Source: Pyrus communis (taxonomy: Eukaryota > Streptophyta > Magnoliopsida > Rosales > Rosaceae). From it: a DNA stretch of 64,000 bases. A model generated the notes under the pieces. That model was not told the DNA's origin. It did not search any database and saw only the letters and a list, made by a program, of their open reading frames with translations. The stretch is from contig NC_084804.1 in NCBI RefSeq assembly GCF_963583255.1, positions 31,474,953 to 31,538,952 on the forward strand. Reading direction: 5' to 3'. This document shows, piece by piece, positions 45,190-57,479 of the stretch; within the stretch, counting starts at the first letter, position 1, and the number at the start of each line of letters is the position of its first letter. Both the position numbers and the translations under genes were made by a program.

Positions 45190-47345
45190 AATGGTAAGAG
45201 ATTCGAAAACTTCGACGAACGGAAATTCCAACGTTCAAGGATTAGGACCGCAATGATCTACAAGGTTCAACATAATGATGAATGGAGCGGCGCCACCCCC
45301 ACGGGGCACCACTGTGGCAACCACCACGGCAGCCACCCTCGACAAGGTTCACGGTGCCACAACCACGATCCAAGTCGTGCCACTTCAACCTTTAAGGGCC
45401 CAAGTTATAATCAAGCCGACCCCAGCCGCTTAAGCTCAACACATTGCCAAACTGAGCCCTAGCCTCGCACCCACGTGCGCCACACGCTGATGAACCTACT
45501 CCTATGGCCCAACTTGTTCCTGTGGCTTTCCAAGCAGCCCAAGTTGGACCAAGATTAGTTTAACCATCTCAGCTTCAAATTTCAGGACCTACGATCGAGC
45601 TGGAGGCATTTTCACCACATTTCTCTACGGATTTGACATTTCCTAACTCAAATCTCGCGCCTGGAGTTTACCGCCCTTCCACCGCTCAAGGAGACGCATT
45701 CCTTTTGAGCTCTTTCAATCCGAATGACGAACATCACTTGTCTCGACAAGTCATAAAGTTGATGAGTGCCTTTGCACAACAAATGACGTTGGTGAATCAA
45801 CTCTTGCTGCTCATCGAGATCCAACGTGCCCCAGACAAGGTGTCCCAAAATAGGACAAGGGCAGACGAAGAACCTTTCTAGCAGCATCTTAGCAAGTAGC
45901 CACACAACCAGCCACGAACCGAGTGTTCGAACAGTGTACACTCTTGACTAGGCCTCTGAGATAGTGTATACTCCAGTCTAAGCATGTAGATGAGCATGTA
46001 CTTTTGACTAGGCCCACAGACGAGTATACATTCACGGTTAGGGCCACACTCCAATAATAAACATGAGCAGCCTTCTAGGCAAAACTTTCATTCACGACTA
46101 GGCCCACAAGGAGCATTCTCTACATCACATCGGAGTAGGCAACATGAGAGATGGAAAGAAGCAGTCACTCAATCCGGCTCAAGTTCTACTGGTAGCCTAC
46201 GAAGAATTCCTTCGCCTGCCAGGAACGGACCACATGTATCACCATCGCCACTTAGACGAGTCGGGCACATAGAAGAGCAGCCTAGATCAGCAGGTCAAGA
46301 TCGGGGATAGCTGAGAGTTCTGTTACCCCAACAAAGGCAAATTCAGGAAGAGGTTAAAAGGCTCTTAAACGAGCGATTGCGTGATTTCCAATACAATGAA
46401 GTGGCTGATGAAGCACTACAAACGGACATAACCAACATAAGCAGGCCATCATCCACAGATGAAATCGAGCAGGCAGAGCCTTCATGTAAGTTTAGTATGC
46501 CACATTTCACATCTTTCAAAGGAGATAGAGATCCGGAGAGGCACTTGAAGCACTACCGAAGCACAATGGTCCTTTATAGGAACAACGATGCTTTTATATG
46601 CAAGATATTCGCCACCACTTTACAAGGCGAAGCACAAGATTGCTTTCACACCTTGCCACCACGATTCATCTAGAGTTTTGATGATCTTTCTTTGGTGGCT
46701 TTGGTTTTCACCAAAGAATACTCATCCTACCTCTTGATCAAGAAAAAGTCTGACCACTTGTTCAATGTGAAGAAGAACCCAAAAGAGTAGCTCCGCGACT
46801 ACGTGAAAAGATTCAAAGTAGAGAAGACGAAGATAGTCGGATGTGATAACTCAATAGCAACTACAACTTTCCAAAAAGGATTCCCATTAGACTATCCACT
46901 GTTCGAAAAGTTGATCATGAAAGAAGATCTAACTTTGGCAGACTCTTTTGCTTTGGCAAAGAAGCATGCACTTTGGGATGAGGCTTGACGGGTAGACAAG
47001 GCACCCGAGCAGCCTCGAAAAGAGTCAACAGTGGCTCAAAAGAAGGAAGATGGGAAACAGTCAGGCAAAAACAGGTAGGAAGCCAAACATAGGGATCGAC
47101 CCACAACCAAGGAAGGCCTAACGACCAATAACTACTATAAGTTCTCAATCCCTATCCTCCAAATCCTTCACGACATCAAGAACGAGCCATGGCTCAAGCT
47201 GATGAAACAATCAAAGGGAGATACTTCTAAGTTGGATTACACCAAATACTACACATTCCATCGAGGACTCAGTCACACAACCGACGATTGCTAAACTTGG
47301 AAGAATTACCTAGAGAAACTCGTAAAAGAAGGTAAGGTTGATAAA
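45190..47345 (+). pseudogene. gypsy gag region, decayed
   Basis: A gag core is recognisable from about 46480 to 46990: KFSMPHFTSFKGDRDPERHL, then LQGEAQDCFHTLPP, then RDYVKRFKVEK, with stops after each segment (46671, 46788). A zinc-knuckle-like YYTFHRGLSHTTDDC lies at about 47247-47291. The family pattern CxxH-type C..FH...GH.T..C has lost its first Cys (Tyr) and a Gly (Ser). Stretches before 46370 are low-complexity and rich in Pro/His/Thr. Gag would package element RNA. This copy cannot be made as one protein. Confidence 0.8.
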
Positions 47346-48110
47346 TACTCGGACAAGTCAGTGACGCAACCCAGAAGGAACGCAAACGACGACGAAGAAC
47401 CACTAACCAAGACAATTCGGATCAATGGAATCTTCGCCGAATTCGAGCACTTGGAGGCCAACAACAACTCCAAAAAGAGGAAGATCCAACAAGCTCTACT
47501 AGTCTCACAAGTCCAAGCAGTCGACAGCTAACCTGGACCTATCGTTGGCTTCACCGGGCAAGATACAGAAGGCGTCGACTTTCCACACAATGACGCACTA
47601 GTTGTATTTATCCAACGAGCCCATGCTATAGTCGATAGAATGATGGTTGACAATGGAAGTGCATTCAAAAGATGGGCCTGGAAAGCACAATCGTACGCCA
47701 AGTGGAGGTACTTACCAAATTCAACGGGCACACATTGACTGCTATCGGCCATATTACATTTGACATGAAAAGATCGGCAGTTGTCTCAAAGTAGACATTC
47801 ACGATTGTAAGTGACCCATCTTTCTACAATGGGTTTCTTGGGAGACCTTGGCTGATCAAGCTAGATGTCGTCACTTCCATCAAGTATAAAAAAAATCTTA
47901 TTCAGCATCCTGGGAAGAGGAGTCAGAAAAATTAGGTCTGACCAGGCTGCATCTCAACGATGCACTGTGCAAGTGTTGAAGGAATCAAGGAAGAATGCCT
48001 TTACCCCCGTAGAGACTATTGAGGTCCTAAAGGACGACGAAGTTACCCAATAACAATTACAGCAAGCAGATAAAAAAGGGAGTGCCCAAACAGATGAAAT
48101 AGGATGAAAA
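47346..48110 (+). pseudogene. gypsy protease region, decayed
   Basis: VDRMMVDNGSAFK at about 47627-47665 fits the aspartic protease motif of Tat-like elements, which often have DNGS instead of DTGS. Frameshifts and stops before and after (47529, 47794) break it. Downstream to 48110 the Lys/Glu-rich linker to RT is barely readable. Confidence 0.6.
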
Positions 48111-48179
48111 CTCGAAGAAGACACCGAAGACATCATTCTTGATCCCCAGCAGCCAAAAAAGACGGCTAGAATTACTCAC

Positions 48180-49425
48180 GTCTAAGCCCAGCCGAGAAAG
48201 AAGAACTCACGACCTTTTTTAGGGAAAATCGTGACATCTTTGCATGGTCACCTTCCGATATACCTGGCATCGACCCAGAGATAGCTTGCCATAAGCTGCA
48301 CGTCGACCCCGCTACTAAACTGGTGATCCAAAAAAGAAGACATTTTGCACCCGAGCATATGGCGATCATCAAAGTGAAAATTGACAAGTTACTGGAGGCT
48401 GGATTTATAGAAGAGATAGCGCACTCAGCATGGCTTACCAACGTCGTGTTAGTCATGAATAAAGAGAATGGCAAATGGAAGGTTTACGTAGACTACACCA
48501 ACCTCAACTAAGCATACTTAAAGGATCATTATCCACTTCCCTGAATCAATCTACTAGTAGATTCAAATTCTGGGAACTAGCTATTCAGTTTCTTGGATGC
48601 ATACTTCGGCTACAACCAAATGGTCATATACAAGCCCGACAAGGAGAAAACCACATTTGTGATCGAACGAGGCACCTACTGCTACAAAGTCATGCCATTT
48701 GGCCTCAAGAACGTGGGAGCCACTTACAAAAGATTAGTAAACATGATGTTCAAGAAACAAATTGGGGTAACCATGGAGGTCTATGTCGATGACATCATGG
48801 TAAAGGGCAAGCAACGGTCAGACCACATTGGGCGAAAACTTTCAACATCCTCAGAAAGTACAAGATGAAGCTTAATCCCACCAAATACACATTCGGAGTA
48901 TCTTTAGGCAGAGTCTTAGGGTACCTAGTAACTCAACAAGGAATTGAGGTACATCCTAAGCAAATTCGAGCGATCCTAAAGATGAAATCTCCAAGTACCT
49001 TGAAGGAGATCCAAAGCTTGGTCGGACGAGCAGCTGTTCTCAACCGCTTCCTTTAGCGATCCACCTATCGATGTAAGCCCTTTTTCAAGGCCATCAAAGG
49101 GGCACAACAAGACAAATGGGATGATGAGTGCGAAAAAACCTTCTGAGACCTGAAGAAGTATCTTACATCACATTCTTTATTATCCAAGCCGGAAGTAGTG
49201 AAGGACTTATACATCTGCTTAGCAGTCTCTTAACTAACAGTGAGCTCTACCCTCATACAAGAAGAGCTGGGGGCCCAACTGCTGGTATTCTACACTTCTA
49301 AAGCTCTTGTCGATGCGGAAACTAAATACCCAAAGATCAAAAAATTAATTTTGGCACTAGTTGTTGTGGCTCGGAAGCTCATACCATACTTTCAAGCTCA
49401 TACAATCATCGTCATGACTTAATAT
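48180..49425 (+). pseudogene. gypsy reverse transcriptase and RNase H, decayed
   Basis: RT blocks read in order: EAGFIEEIAHSAWLTNVVLV and GKWKVYVDYTNLN (to 48510, TAA). Then DAYFGYNQMVIYKPDKEKT and KVMPFGLKNVGATYKRLVN, then the active-site block VYVDDIMVKG with both aspartates kept (48779-48808). The connection and first RNase H remnant (LVFYTSKALVDAETKYPKIKK region) extend to 49422. Stops at 48509, 48541, 49054, 49143 and 49230 and several frame changes show decay. Confidence 0.88.
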
Positions 49426-49636
49426 CCTCTACAGTCAATCTTACATGGTCCGAACACTTCTTAGCGGGTGATGAAGTGGCCATTGGAACTTGGCTAATAC
49501 GGTTTGGTTTTTTGGCCTCGCATAGTGATAAAAGCCCAAGCCTTGGCCGGACTTCATACCAAAATTCACGCCTAGCCTAGGCGACCTAACAAAGCAACCC
49601 AACGCCGCCCCAAAAGCAGCCAAGTACACCTTAGTT

Positions 49637-49936
49637 GTGCCTACTCCACCCGAAGGAGACTTCTGGCATTTGCATGTTGACGACGCATCCAACTACAAAG
49701 GCTTAGGTGTAGGCGTGGTCCTTATCACCCTAGACGGTTCAATGCTCAAGCAGGCGATCACTCTAGGCTTCAAAGCATCCAACAACGAAGCAGAGTATAA
49801 GATCTTACTAGCAGGCATCCGAATGGCAAAAGACTTGGCTGTGAAAAAATTTGCAGTTCATTCCGATTCCCAACTAATCACCAGCCAAACTACTGGGGAG
49901 TACACGGCAAAACATCTGAGGATGATGCATAACTAG
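49637..49936 (+). pseudogene. second RNase H-like domain of the gypsy element
   Basis: About 99 residues with HLHVDDASNYKGLGVGVVL (first Asp), ASNNEAEYKILLAGIRMAK (Glu) and KFAVHSDSQLI (Asp). This is the archaeal-type RNase H arrangement found as an additional domain in Tat/Ogre elements. It follows the degenerate first RNase H by about 200 bp. The catalytic residues look intact, but it is cut off from the rest of pol by stops. Confidence 0.8.
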
Positions 49937-50175
49937 AAAAGGTACGCAAGTAACTTGAGGCATTTCAAACTTACATTTTCACTCAAGTTCCGTGGTCAGA
50001 TAACGTCCACACAGATGAGCTCGCTGGCCTAGGCCCTGCCCTAGACCACCAACTCAAATGCTCTATTCCGGTAGAGTATCTAGACAAGCCAAGCATAGAG
50101 ACAGAGTCGGTAGTTGAAGTGTCACAGGTTAGTATAACTCCCAACTGGTAAAGTTCCATTATAGATATAGAATAC

Positions 50176-51420
50176 TTGGTCAATGACACACTCCCTATGG
50201 AAAGATTAGAGTCTAGAAAGCTCCAAATAAAGGTAGTATGCTACTACATGTGGAATGGCATTCTCATTCGAAGATCTTACACCAGACCACATCTCCGCTG
50301 CCTAGCGCATCCGGATGACCTAAAGGTTCTAAGCTTAATACATAAAGGCATTTATGGAAATCACTCTAGAGGCCGATCCTTAGCATATAAGGCTCTTAAC
50401 GCAAGTTACTACTGGCCTACCATGCACCAAGATGCTAAAAAGTTAATACAAAAATACGACCGCTACCAACACTACAAGTTCGTACCAGCATTGCCTACCA
50501 GCCAACTACACTCGCAAATGAGTCATTGGCTTTTCATCCAGTGGGGCAATCGACCTGGTAAGGCCCATGCCGCCCGCTACTGGAGGCAGAGGCATGATGA
50601 TCGTGACGATTACTTCACCAAATGGGTAAAACCAAAGCCCATGGCAACTACAACTCAGACGGACATAATGCGCTTCATATGGAGGAACATCATTTGTCTA
50701 TTAGTGCGCTTCATATGGAGGAACATCATTTGTCTATTTGGCATCCCTCAGTCCATCGTCACCGATAACGACTTACAATTTGTGGATAAAGATTTGGTGA
50801 AGTTCTTCCAAAAGTATGACATTAAGCAGCACATGTCAACATCGAGGTATCCTCAAGGCAATGGGCAGGCTGAAGCATCTAACAAGACGATCTGGCCTCA
50901 AAAAATCAATCTCTGACAAAAAAAGAAAACGGCCAGATGAATTCCCTGGATGTCTATGGGCATATCACACCACAAAAGATGAGCAGCTGGTGAGACTTCT
51001 TTCTCTTTGGCATTTGGTTTGGAAGCAATCATTCCTTCCAACATTGTCGTGCCAAATATCAGCACTCTACTGCTAAGCATTGAGCAAAATAGTAAGGAGA
51101 TGACTACAAGCTTAAATCTAGCAGAGGAAAAGCACGAGCAGACCATCACCTGCGTCGCAGCCTACCAGTAGCAGTTCCTCTCCAACTACAGCAAAAGGGC
51201 TAAGATCTAGTAGTTCCAACCTAGAGATATAGTCATAAGAAAAACCATCATCACTGTCCACAGAGAAGGCTTCAAAAAGATGGATCCTATCTAGGAAGGT
51301 CCGTACAAATTTGCAGAGTCAGCGGCAAGGGTAATTACACCCTTGCCACCATGAACGACAAAAAGATTGAAAAACAGTGGAATGCCTACAATCTAAGGAA
51401 GTATCATGTGTGACCACCCA
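50176..51420 (+). pseudogene. gypsy integrase, decayed
   Basis: The N-terminal zinc-binding part is at 50300-50470 (KGIYGNHSRGRSLAYKALN, SYYWPTMHQDAKK). Its second half, normally CxxC, reads YDRY at 50455-50466, so zinc binding is lost. The catalytic core has FGIPQSIVTDNDLQF (second Asp) and YPQGNGQAEASNKTI (Glu). A 36-bp in-frame tandem duplication (50669-50740) repeats 12 residues (RFIWRNIICL). The C-terminal part is fragmentary to about 51410, with stops at 50914 and 51074. Integrase would insert element cDNA. This one is inactive by sequence. Confidence 0.85.
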
Positions 51421-52599
51421 CTACATCAAACCCCAAATAACTTAAGCAGCTCAACGGGCACCACCTCGCAAGCCGAGGATTATCCAGTTGTTATGCAATC
51501 TCTACTTTACAACTAAGTTTTAGTTCGTTTCACTCGTTTTTCAATGAGAAATTTATAAGTAATTTACAACTTGGCTCGACTACATGTCTACAACAACTTC
51601 TCACTCCTGCATTTCAACAGAAGACCATGCCCTTGTTAGGGACTTATCGTAAGAATTGCACCCCTCGAGGGACCAACCATGCTCTCCAGTGGGAAAGGGT
51701 AAACCAATTCCTCGACACCTATATGGGTCTGTTCTCCGAAGCGGGAGGATAAGGTTTACACTCTAAATATCCAAATGTGGATGAGCCGAGCTACCCTAGT
51801 ATAACTAGATGCATGATAACTTGCGCCGAGATTCCTATAAGTAGCCACAATGGTCTTTTTCAAGGCTTAGCTAACTGAAGGATTTTGGGTCTCTTAGCCT
51901 AATCCGTGGGGAACCAAGCCCTAGAGACGGAAAGGTTACATAACGCAGTACGCCATTTAGATGGCTACCCTGGAACCCTTAAGTTGCTATCGAGTGCACT
52001 AAGGTAACTACGGTTTTCAAAAGAATGCTTAGGGCTTGCCTTTCAAACAGTAAAACCATGCTAAAATTATACAACCACACATTCTTATGAAAGGTTAAAC
52101 AAGCAAGCATGTGTATACGAAGCTTATCTACTGCCGACATGCTACGTAGTCGATAAGCTTCACCACTGCCAAGTGCAGAACAACCTACACAAAGTCTTAA
52201 AGTGTTGTGATACTTGCTACGCAACCTACGGAATTAGAGAAAGCCAAGGTTAACAACCTAGTGGTTACGCAGACTTGTCTGCTTTTGTAAGTAAGGCATC
52301 CAGCTGCCAACCCTATGACTAACAACTTTACAAAGTTCTACACCAACACCTACAACTGCATAGACCATGCCAGCTTGTCTGTTTATAGAATAGTAGCATG
52401 CATGTCACTGGTCTATAAAGTCTAAAGGTTAAGGTATGAACAAAAGAAGCGAAGATGGAGAAAAGCGAAGAAAACAAGTTTATTAAACTTCGTATCAAAA
52501 TTGATAAATAACAAGGAAAGACCGAAAGAGTTCAAGCAAAAGCAACAAGGAAAACAAAGAAAATCTTAAAGGCAACCTAAAAGGCTACTCTTCAGCAGC
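51421..52599. other. gypsy 3' non-coding region
   Basis: Between the end of integrase and the antisense gene. No domain recognised on either strand. Confidence 0.6.
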
Positions 52600-54110
52600 T
52601 TGGACATCCCACGACTACTCGATCGTCATACCTTCAGCAGTAGCAACGCTCTTAGCAGAGGCACCATCCGGCGCTTCACCCTCAGCTACCCCAGCTTGGG
52701 CACCAATTTCTTTAACTACTTCACCAATAAAAGACTCAAAACTAAATCCGAGCAAGTCTTCCAGAGAAATAGAGAAGGTCTCAAAGTCATTACTAGAAAA
52801 CTCAAAGTCAGAAAGCCACCCAAAAAGATGGTCTACATAGCCCAACTTGTAGAAATCAGCTTGACTCCGAGTAAGCGAAGTCTCAAACCCAGCCTTCTCA
52901 CCCTTCAATTACTCATTCTCCTCAAGCAAACAAGCATGGACCCATTGCAGCTCTTCCACTTCTTTCTTTAAACTATCGTTAATCTTCAAAGCACCTTGGA
53001 GTTCTAACACTTGAGGCTCAAACCTATCCACAACCTTCTTGAAGTGGATAACTTGGTTATAAGCAGCAATCAGTTTTTCATCCTTCACATAAACAGTGGA
53101 GCAGAGCTCAGAGTTAACATATTCAAGGTTTTGAATCTAATGTATGTAACAGATCTCCTTCTCTGCACTTTCATACTTTACTTGGATCGTGTCAAGCCTA
53201 ATCTTCAAATCCACGATCTCTTAGCAAGTGGTCTCAAGCTACAGAGAAGTGGGGGCAGAGATATTAGACCCCTTCAAAGCAACAAGCTCAGATTCCAGCT
53301 TCTTGACTTTCTCAGCCGAAGAGTAAGCTTCGACTGCCACAGTTCTTGTCACCTCTTTGGCAGCCTTGGTATCCTCTTGATAAAGGAACATAGACTTGGC
53401 TGCCAGAATCGTCATTTTATGCATCATGGCTAGTAGAGCAGTCATCCTATACTTAGTCATATATTTCACGAAGGAACTTGGGCCAATAAGCCCTTTAACG
53501 CCATCAATAAATTTGGCACACACATCCATGTCCTCGAGCATATTTGGTCTCAAAAGCACATAAATCTCAGCAGCTTCCCCGGAAACAGACTTGGTGAATT
53601 TCTCACAGCTGCCCGTACGAGCAATTTCCTTCTTTTCATCAGGCGAGTTGGTCTCAGCAGCAGAAGGAATGGGTTTTAGAGCCACTTTGGCAGGCAGAGG
53701 CACCTTATCACTCTTCACAGTAGCAAGCATCTCCAAAGCTGAACTAGACTTAGCCCCAGACGGATGTTTTGGCATAAATTTCGACACTAAAGGCACAAAG
53801 GAACTTTTACGCTGAGCAATCCTATCAACAATAGCCACCTTTAGAACGGTAGGCATCATCGACACAGATCTAGCAGCCTCATCTTTCTCAGCTTTGGGAG
53901 AAGTCAAGTCAATCACAAGCTTAGGGGTAGCTGGCGAACCCTCGCGAGCAACGGAAGAAGTCTTTGGCTTTTTTTAAATTGGTTTCTCTTAAGCAGGCAA
54001 TGAAGGTTTCCTTTTCCCACCTTCACTTACAGTGGGCTCCACGATGGTGATTGGACGAGCTAATGCCTTTGCCTTGATCCGCTTTATCTCCTATCTTGGA
54101 GGCAGCCCAT

Positions 54111-54997
54111 CTTTCTTCCTACAAAGAAGACTAAGCAACCAACGCCACTTATAGTATTCAAAAGGGATACCCAGAGCGACATGCACTTTCCTCATGTCTG
54201 AAGAAATCTTAGGAGTTGAGCCAAACTCCGAATCTACAAAAGTAGCGGATGACAATCAGAAAATTAAAGAGCAACTTAACACAAATACAAAACAGCCGAG
54301 AGATTAAGCAGCTTACTTACCAGATATGAAGACCGTTGGAACACGCAACTCGGGGGAAGAATCAGACTCCCATTTTCCACTTTTCTCCAAATTCTCCTTG
54401 GCCCAGTCATGATTTCCCTTGCTTGAATGATCGAAGAGCCTATGGCGCGATCGCAGCTGCCTGACTTCCTCAATGTGGCATATGTCAAAAAAGTACCAAA
54501 ATTCATTGACGGTTAGATCTAAGTCAAAGAATTGGCTTAGATTGTGGAATCCTTCACTATCACACGGACCGTATTCGAAGAAAGATTGTGGAATCCCACT
54601 ATCACACGGACCGTATTCGAAGAATATTGAGCTGGGGCACATCTCATTGAATAAAGCACTTTTTGGAGGAAACGCGACATAGGAAAAGTAAACCCCAACA
54701 CAAAGTAGTAAGGGTGGAACTTGATGGCTCTCCGGGCCCCACCATATGTCTCACGGCTGCTACCATCCTTAACATGCTTCACACGCACTCCCGAAAGGAT
54801 AGCATACCTATATGCCACAAGGAAGTCTCTAAACAAATCATCGGAGCTAATTTTGAAGTGAGCAGCCTTGAAATAGCCAACCTTGCTCAAAGACCCGCAT
54901 TGACAATACAGTGGCGCCATACCATCATCATTCTTATGGTTCAGGGAAGACATGCTTGAAGAAATCCTGCGAAGACGTGAAGGAAATTTGTTAGACG
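54111..54997. repeat. tandem duplication in the antisense gene, copy A
   Basis: Matches 55007-55849 from CTTTCTTCCTAC to AAATTTGTTAGACG. This copy has an extra internal tandem duplication of about 46 bp (54538-54625, AGATTGTGGAATCC...TATTCGAAG twice). Both intron borders are kept. Confidence 0.9.
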
Positions 54998-55006
54998 ATA
55001 GCCTAC

Positions 55007-55849
55007 CTTTCTTCCTACGAAGAAGACTAAGTAGCCAACGCCACTCACAGTATTCAGAAGGGATACCCAAAGCGACATGGACTTTCTTCATGTCCAGAGA
55101 AACCTTAGGAGTTGAGCCAAACTCCAAATCTACAAAAATAACAGGAGATAATCAGAAAATTAAAGAGCAACTTAGCACAAATACAAAGCAACCGAGAGAT
55201 TAAGCAACTTACTTACCAGATATGAAGACCGTTGGAACACACAGCTCAGGGGAAGAATCAGACTCCCATTCTCTACTTATCTCCAAAGTTTTCTTGGTCC
55301 GGTCATGATTTCCCTTGCTTGAATGATCGAAGAGCCTATGACACAATCGCAGCTGCTCGACTTCCTCGATGTGGCCTATGTCAAAGAAGTACCAAAATTC
55401 GTTGACGGTTAGATCTAAGTCAAAGAATTGGCTTAGATTGTGGAATCCCACCATCACACATACCGCATTCGAAGAACATTAAGCAGGGGCACATCTCATG
55501 GAGTAAAGCACTTCTTGGAGGAAAACGCAGCATAGAAAAAGTAAACCCTAACACAAAATAGTAAGGGTGGAACTTGATGGCTCTCTAGGCCCACCACATG
55601 GCTCACGGCTGCTACCATCTTTAACACACTTCAAACGCACTCCCGAAGGGATATGATGCCTATAAACCACAAGGAAGTCTCTAAACAAATCATCGGAGCT
55701 AATTTTGAAGTGAGCAGCCTTGAAATAGCCAACCTTGCACAACGACCCACCTTGACAATACAATGGCACCACACCATCATCATTCTTATGGTTCGAGGAA
55801 GACATGCTTGAAGAAATCTTGCGAAGACGTGAAGGAAATTTGTTAGACG
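55007..55849. repeat. tandem duplication in the antisense gene, copy B
   Basis: Second unit, separated from copy A by 9 bp. It lacks the 46-bp internal repeat and carries a one-base deletion near 55590 relative to copy A. Confidence 0.9.
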
Positions 55850-55858
55850 GCTGCTTGA

Positions 55859-55912
55859 TAAAAAATAAAAAAATAAAAAAATAAAAAATAAAAAATAAAA
55901 AATAAAAAAAAG
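55859..55912. repeat. (AAAAAAT)n microsatellite
   Basis: AAAAAATAAAAAAATAAAAA-type run directly after duplication copy B, upstream of the antisense gene's likely start. Confidence 0.9.
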
Positions 55913-56730
55913 AAGGAAAGGCAGCTCTTGGCCCAAGCTTCAAGCAGGCCAAACTCTAAGCCACTCTCCCTTCCTCCTATACTAGTGCGGGCCCAAGCCC
56001 AGAAAAGAAAAAAAAAAGGCAAAAAGGGCAGCAACCAACTCACTAGGCCTCCATGGCCCAAAGTCGCAGCCTAAGCTGCAAGAACCCAGCGACCATGCCA
56101 GGCCCCATGGCCTGGTTTAATTCCTTGGCCCAGAAAGCCTTTCAGCCTCCTTACCCTTCTCTACTAGGCACGACCCCAAGCCCAACCTTCAAATAAATTT
56201 TTTTTAAAAAAAGTAAAGAAGGCAAGCCCATCGCCAACGCCTAAACCCAAGTCAAAGCCACACCAAGCCACACACGACAACCACCTTGCTGTGGCTTCCC
56301 AACCAAATTTTCATGCATCCTTAACCCTCGTCAAGCCAAATTTCAAGCCCCAAGGCTCCCAAAAATTGAGAAGACAAGGAAAATTAATTTTTTATTACCT
56401 TGAAGCAGTGTGAAGACAAAGCAAGCAACGAAAGATGATCCTTTGCACGGGCAAGATGTAGAAGAATGCTAGTGGAGGGGGAACAAATATCCTCTAAGCT
56501 ATCTCTCTCTTGTAGGAAAAATAAATCGCTCTTCAAAGTTGATTTAATAATCCACTTAAGGTGCACTCAAATATGCTTTGAGAAAAAAAAAAAAATTTCC
56601 TGAAGTATCTAATTTCCAATTAAAGAGGTAACTACATCAAAATAGGAAACAATCCTATGTTTCCTAAAGCAAGAAAATCTCTACACCTGCTGCCCTTTCC
56701 TGTGAGTAGCCCAACAGGTGTGCAGGCATG
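55913..56730. other. gypsy 3' leader before the 3' LTR
   Basis: No coding frame. The expected polypurine tract directly before 56731 is not obvious (the sequence there is CAACAGGTGTGCAGGCATG). Confidence 0.55.
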
Positions 56731-57318
56731 TGTGGAGCCAAAAATAATCGAGAAAAATATGAGGCGACACGTGGATTCTAGGGTAAAAAGGACAAAATTA
56801 CCCTCGAAGAACACCGGAACTCCTACGCACGAGCAGTGGACAATCATAACTCAATCAAGGTCAAAAGTGCTCAAAATAGGTAATTATTCAAAACCTATTT
56901 CATCCATCCTTATCAAATCTCCACAAGGTAACCTCCAAATCATTTCTTTCAAATTATATTAATTAGCTAATTAATTGACTTATTAACCAATTAATTTATT
57001 AATTAGCTAATAAATTGTGAATCACACCCAAAAAACTACCCAAGTGGCCGGTCCCCATTTCTCCTAATGGGGCTAACCATACCCCTATAAATATCACCCT
57101 ATTTTCTTCAAAAACCTAAATTCAACACCCTTGTAAAATTCTCTAAATTCTCCAAACACGTTTCCCTCAAAATTCTAACTTTGGCATCAGAGGTTCTTCG
57201 GCCAAAGCCTTTCCCATTCATCGTGGGCGCGTAAGGCTCTTGGCCTTGACCTAAGGTGTTAATTGCTTTGTAGGTGCAATTTTGTCCAAGAAGAACAAGG
57301 CAGAAATTTGCATCCACA
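56731..57318 (+). repeat. 3' LTR
   Basis: TGTGGAGCCAAAAATAATCG to GCATCCACA, with a TATA box CCCCTATAAATATC at about 57082-57095. Pairs with 44438-45032. Confidence 0.92.
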
Positions 57319-57479
57319 CATGTCATTTTAATCAGATTAATGCTGGTACACAAATTCATTATAGTACAAACATTTAGATACATTAATAGATTAATGATTC
57401 TGGTACTCAAGATCGAATAAAATGCGAATTTAATTAGTAATGCCAATATAATTCATTTTGTTTAATCGCCAAGTCAATT

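Larger units (their letters stand above)
52600..55952 (-). pseudogene. antisense gene inside the gypsy element, partly duplicated
   Basis: On the minus strand, from 55952 down, there is an N-terminal block (MSSSNHKNDDG, then YFKAAHFKISSDDLFRDF). Next comes FHPYYFVLGFTFPMSRFLQK with CAPAQYSSNTVRVIVGFHNL, which resembles the plant 'putative gypsy type transposon' domain (PF04195-like). NEFWYFFDI-HIEEV, VPTVFISG and ALGIPSEYCEWRWLLSLLRRK follow. Exons are joined by 87-bp GT-AG introns (55216-55130 and 54320-54234). The N-terminal unit occurs twice. After the second intron, 53916-53239 is Lys/Ala/Ser-rich with a probable coiled coil, and 52908-52615 ends with DFYKLGYVDHLFGWLSDFEF. Frameshifts (about 55590) and stops (53218 region, 52600) suggest it is no longer functional. 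Its job is unknown. Tat-lineage elements such as Grande are known to carry antisense ORFs. Confidence 0.7.
44438..57318 (+). mobile_element. complete Ty3/gypsy retrotransposon, Tat-like (12.9 kb)
   Basis: Two direct LTRs (595 and 588 bp) with TG...CA ends are flanked by a perfect 5-bp target duplication CATGT (44433-44437 and 57319-57323). The sense-strand order is gag, protease, RT, RNase H, second RNase H-like domain, integrase, then a 5-kb 3' region carrying an antisense gene. The second RNase H and the extra 3' ORF are features of the Tat/Ogre branch. All sense frames are interrupted, so the element is structurally complete but coding-dead. Confidence 0.93.
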
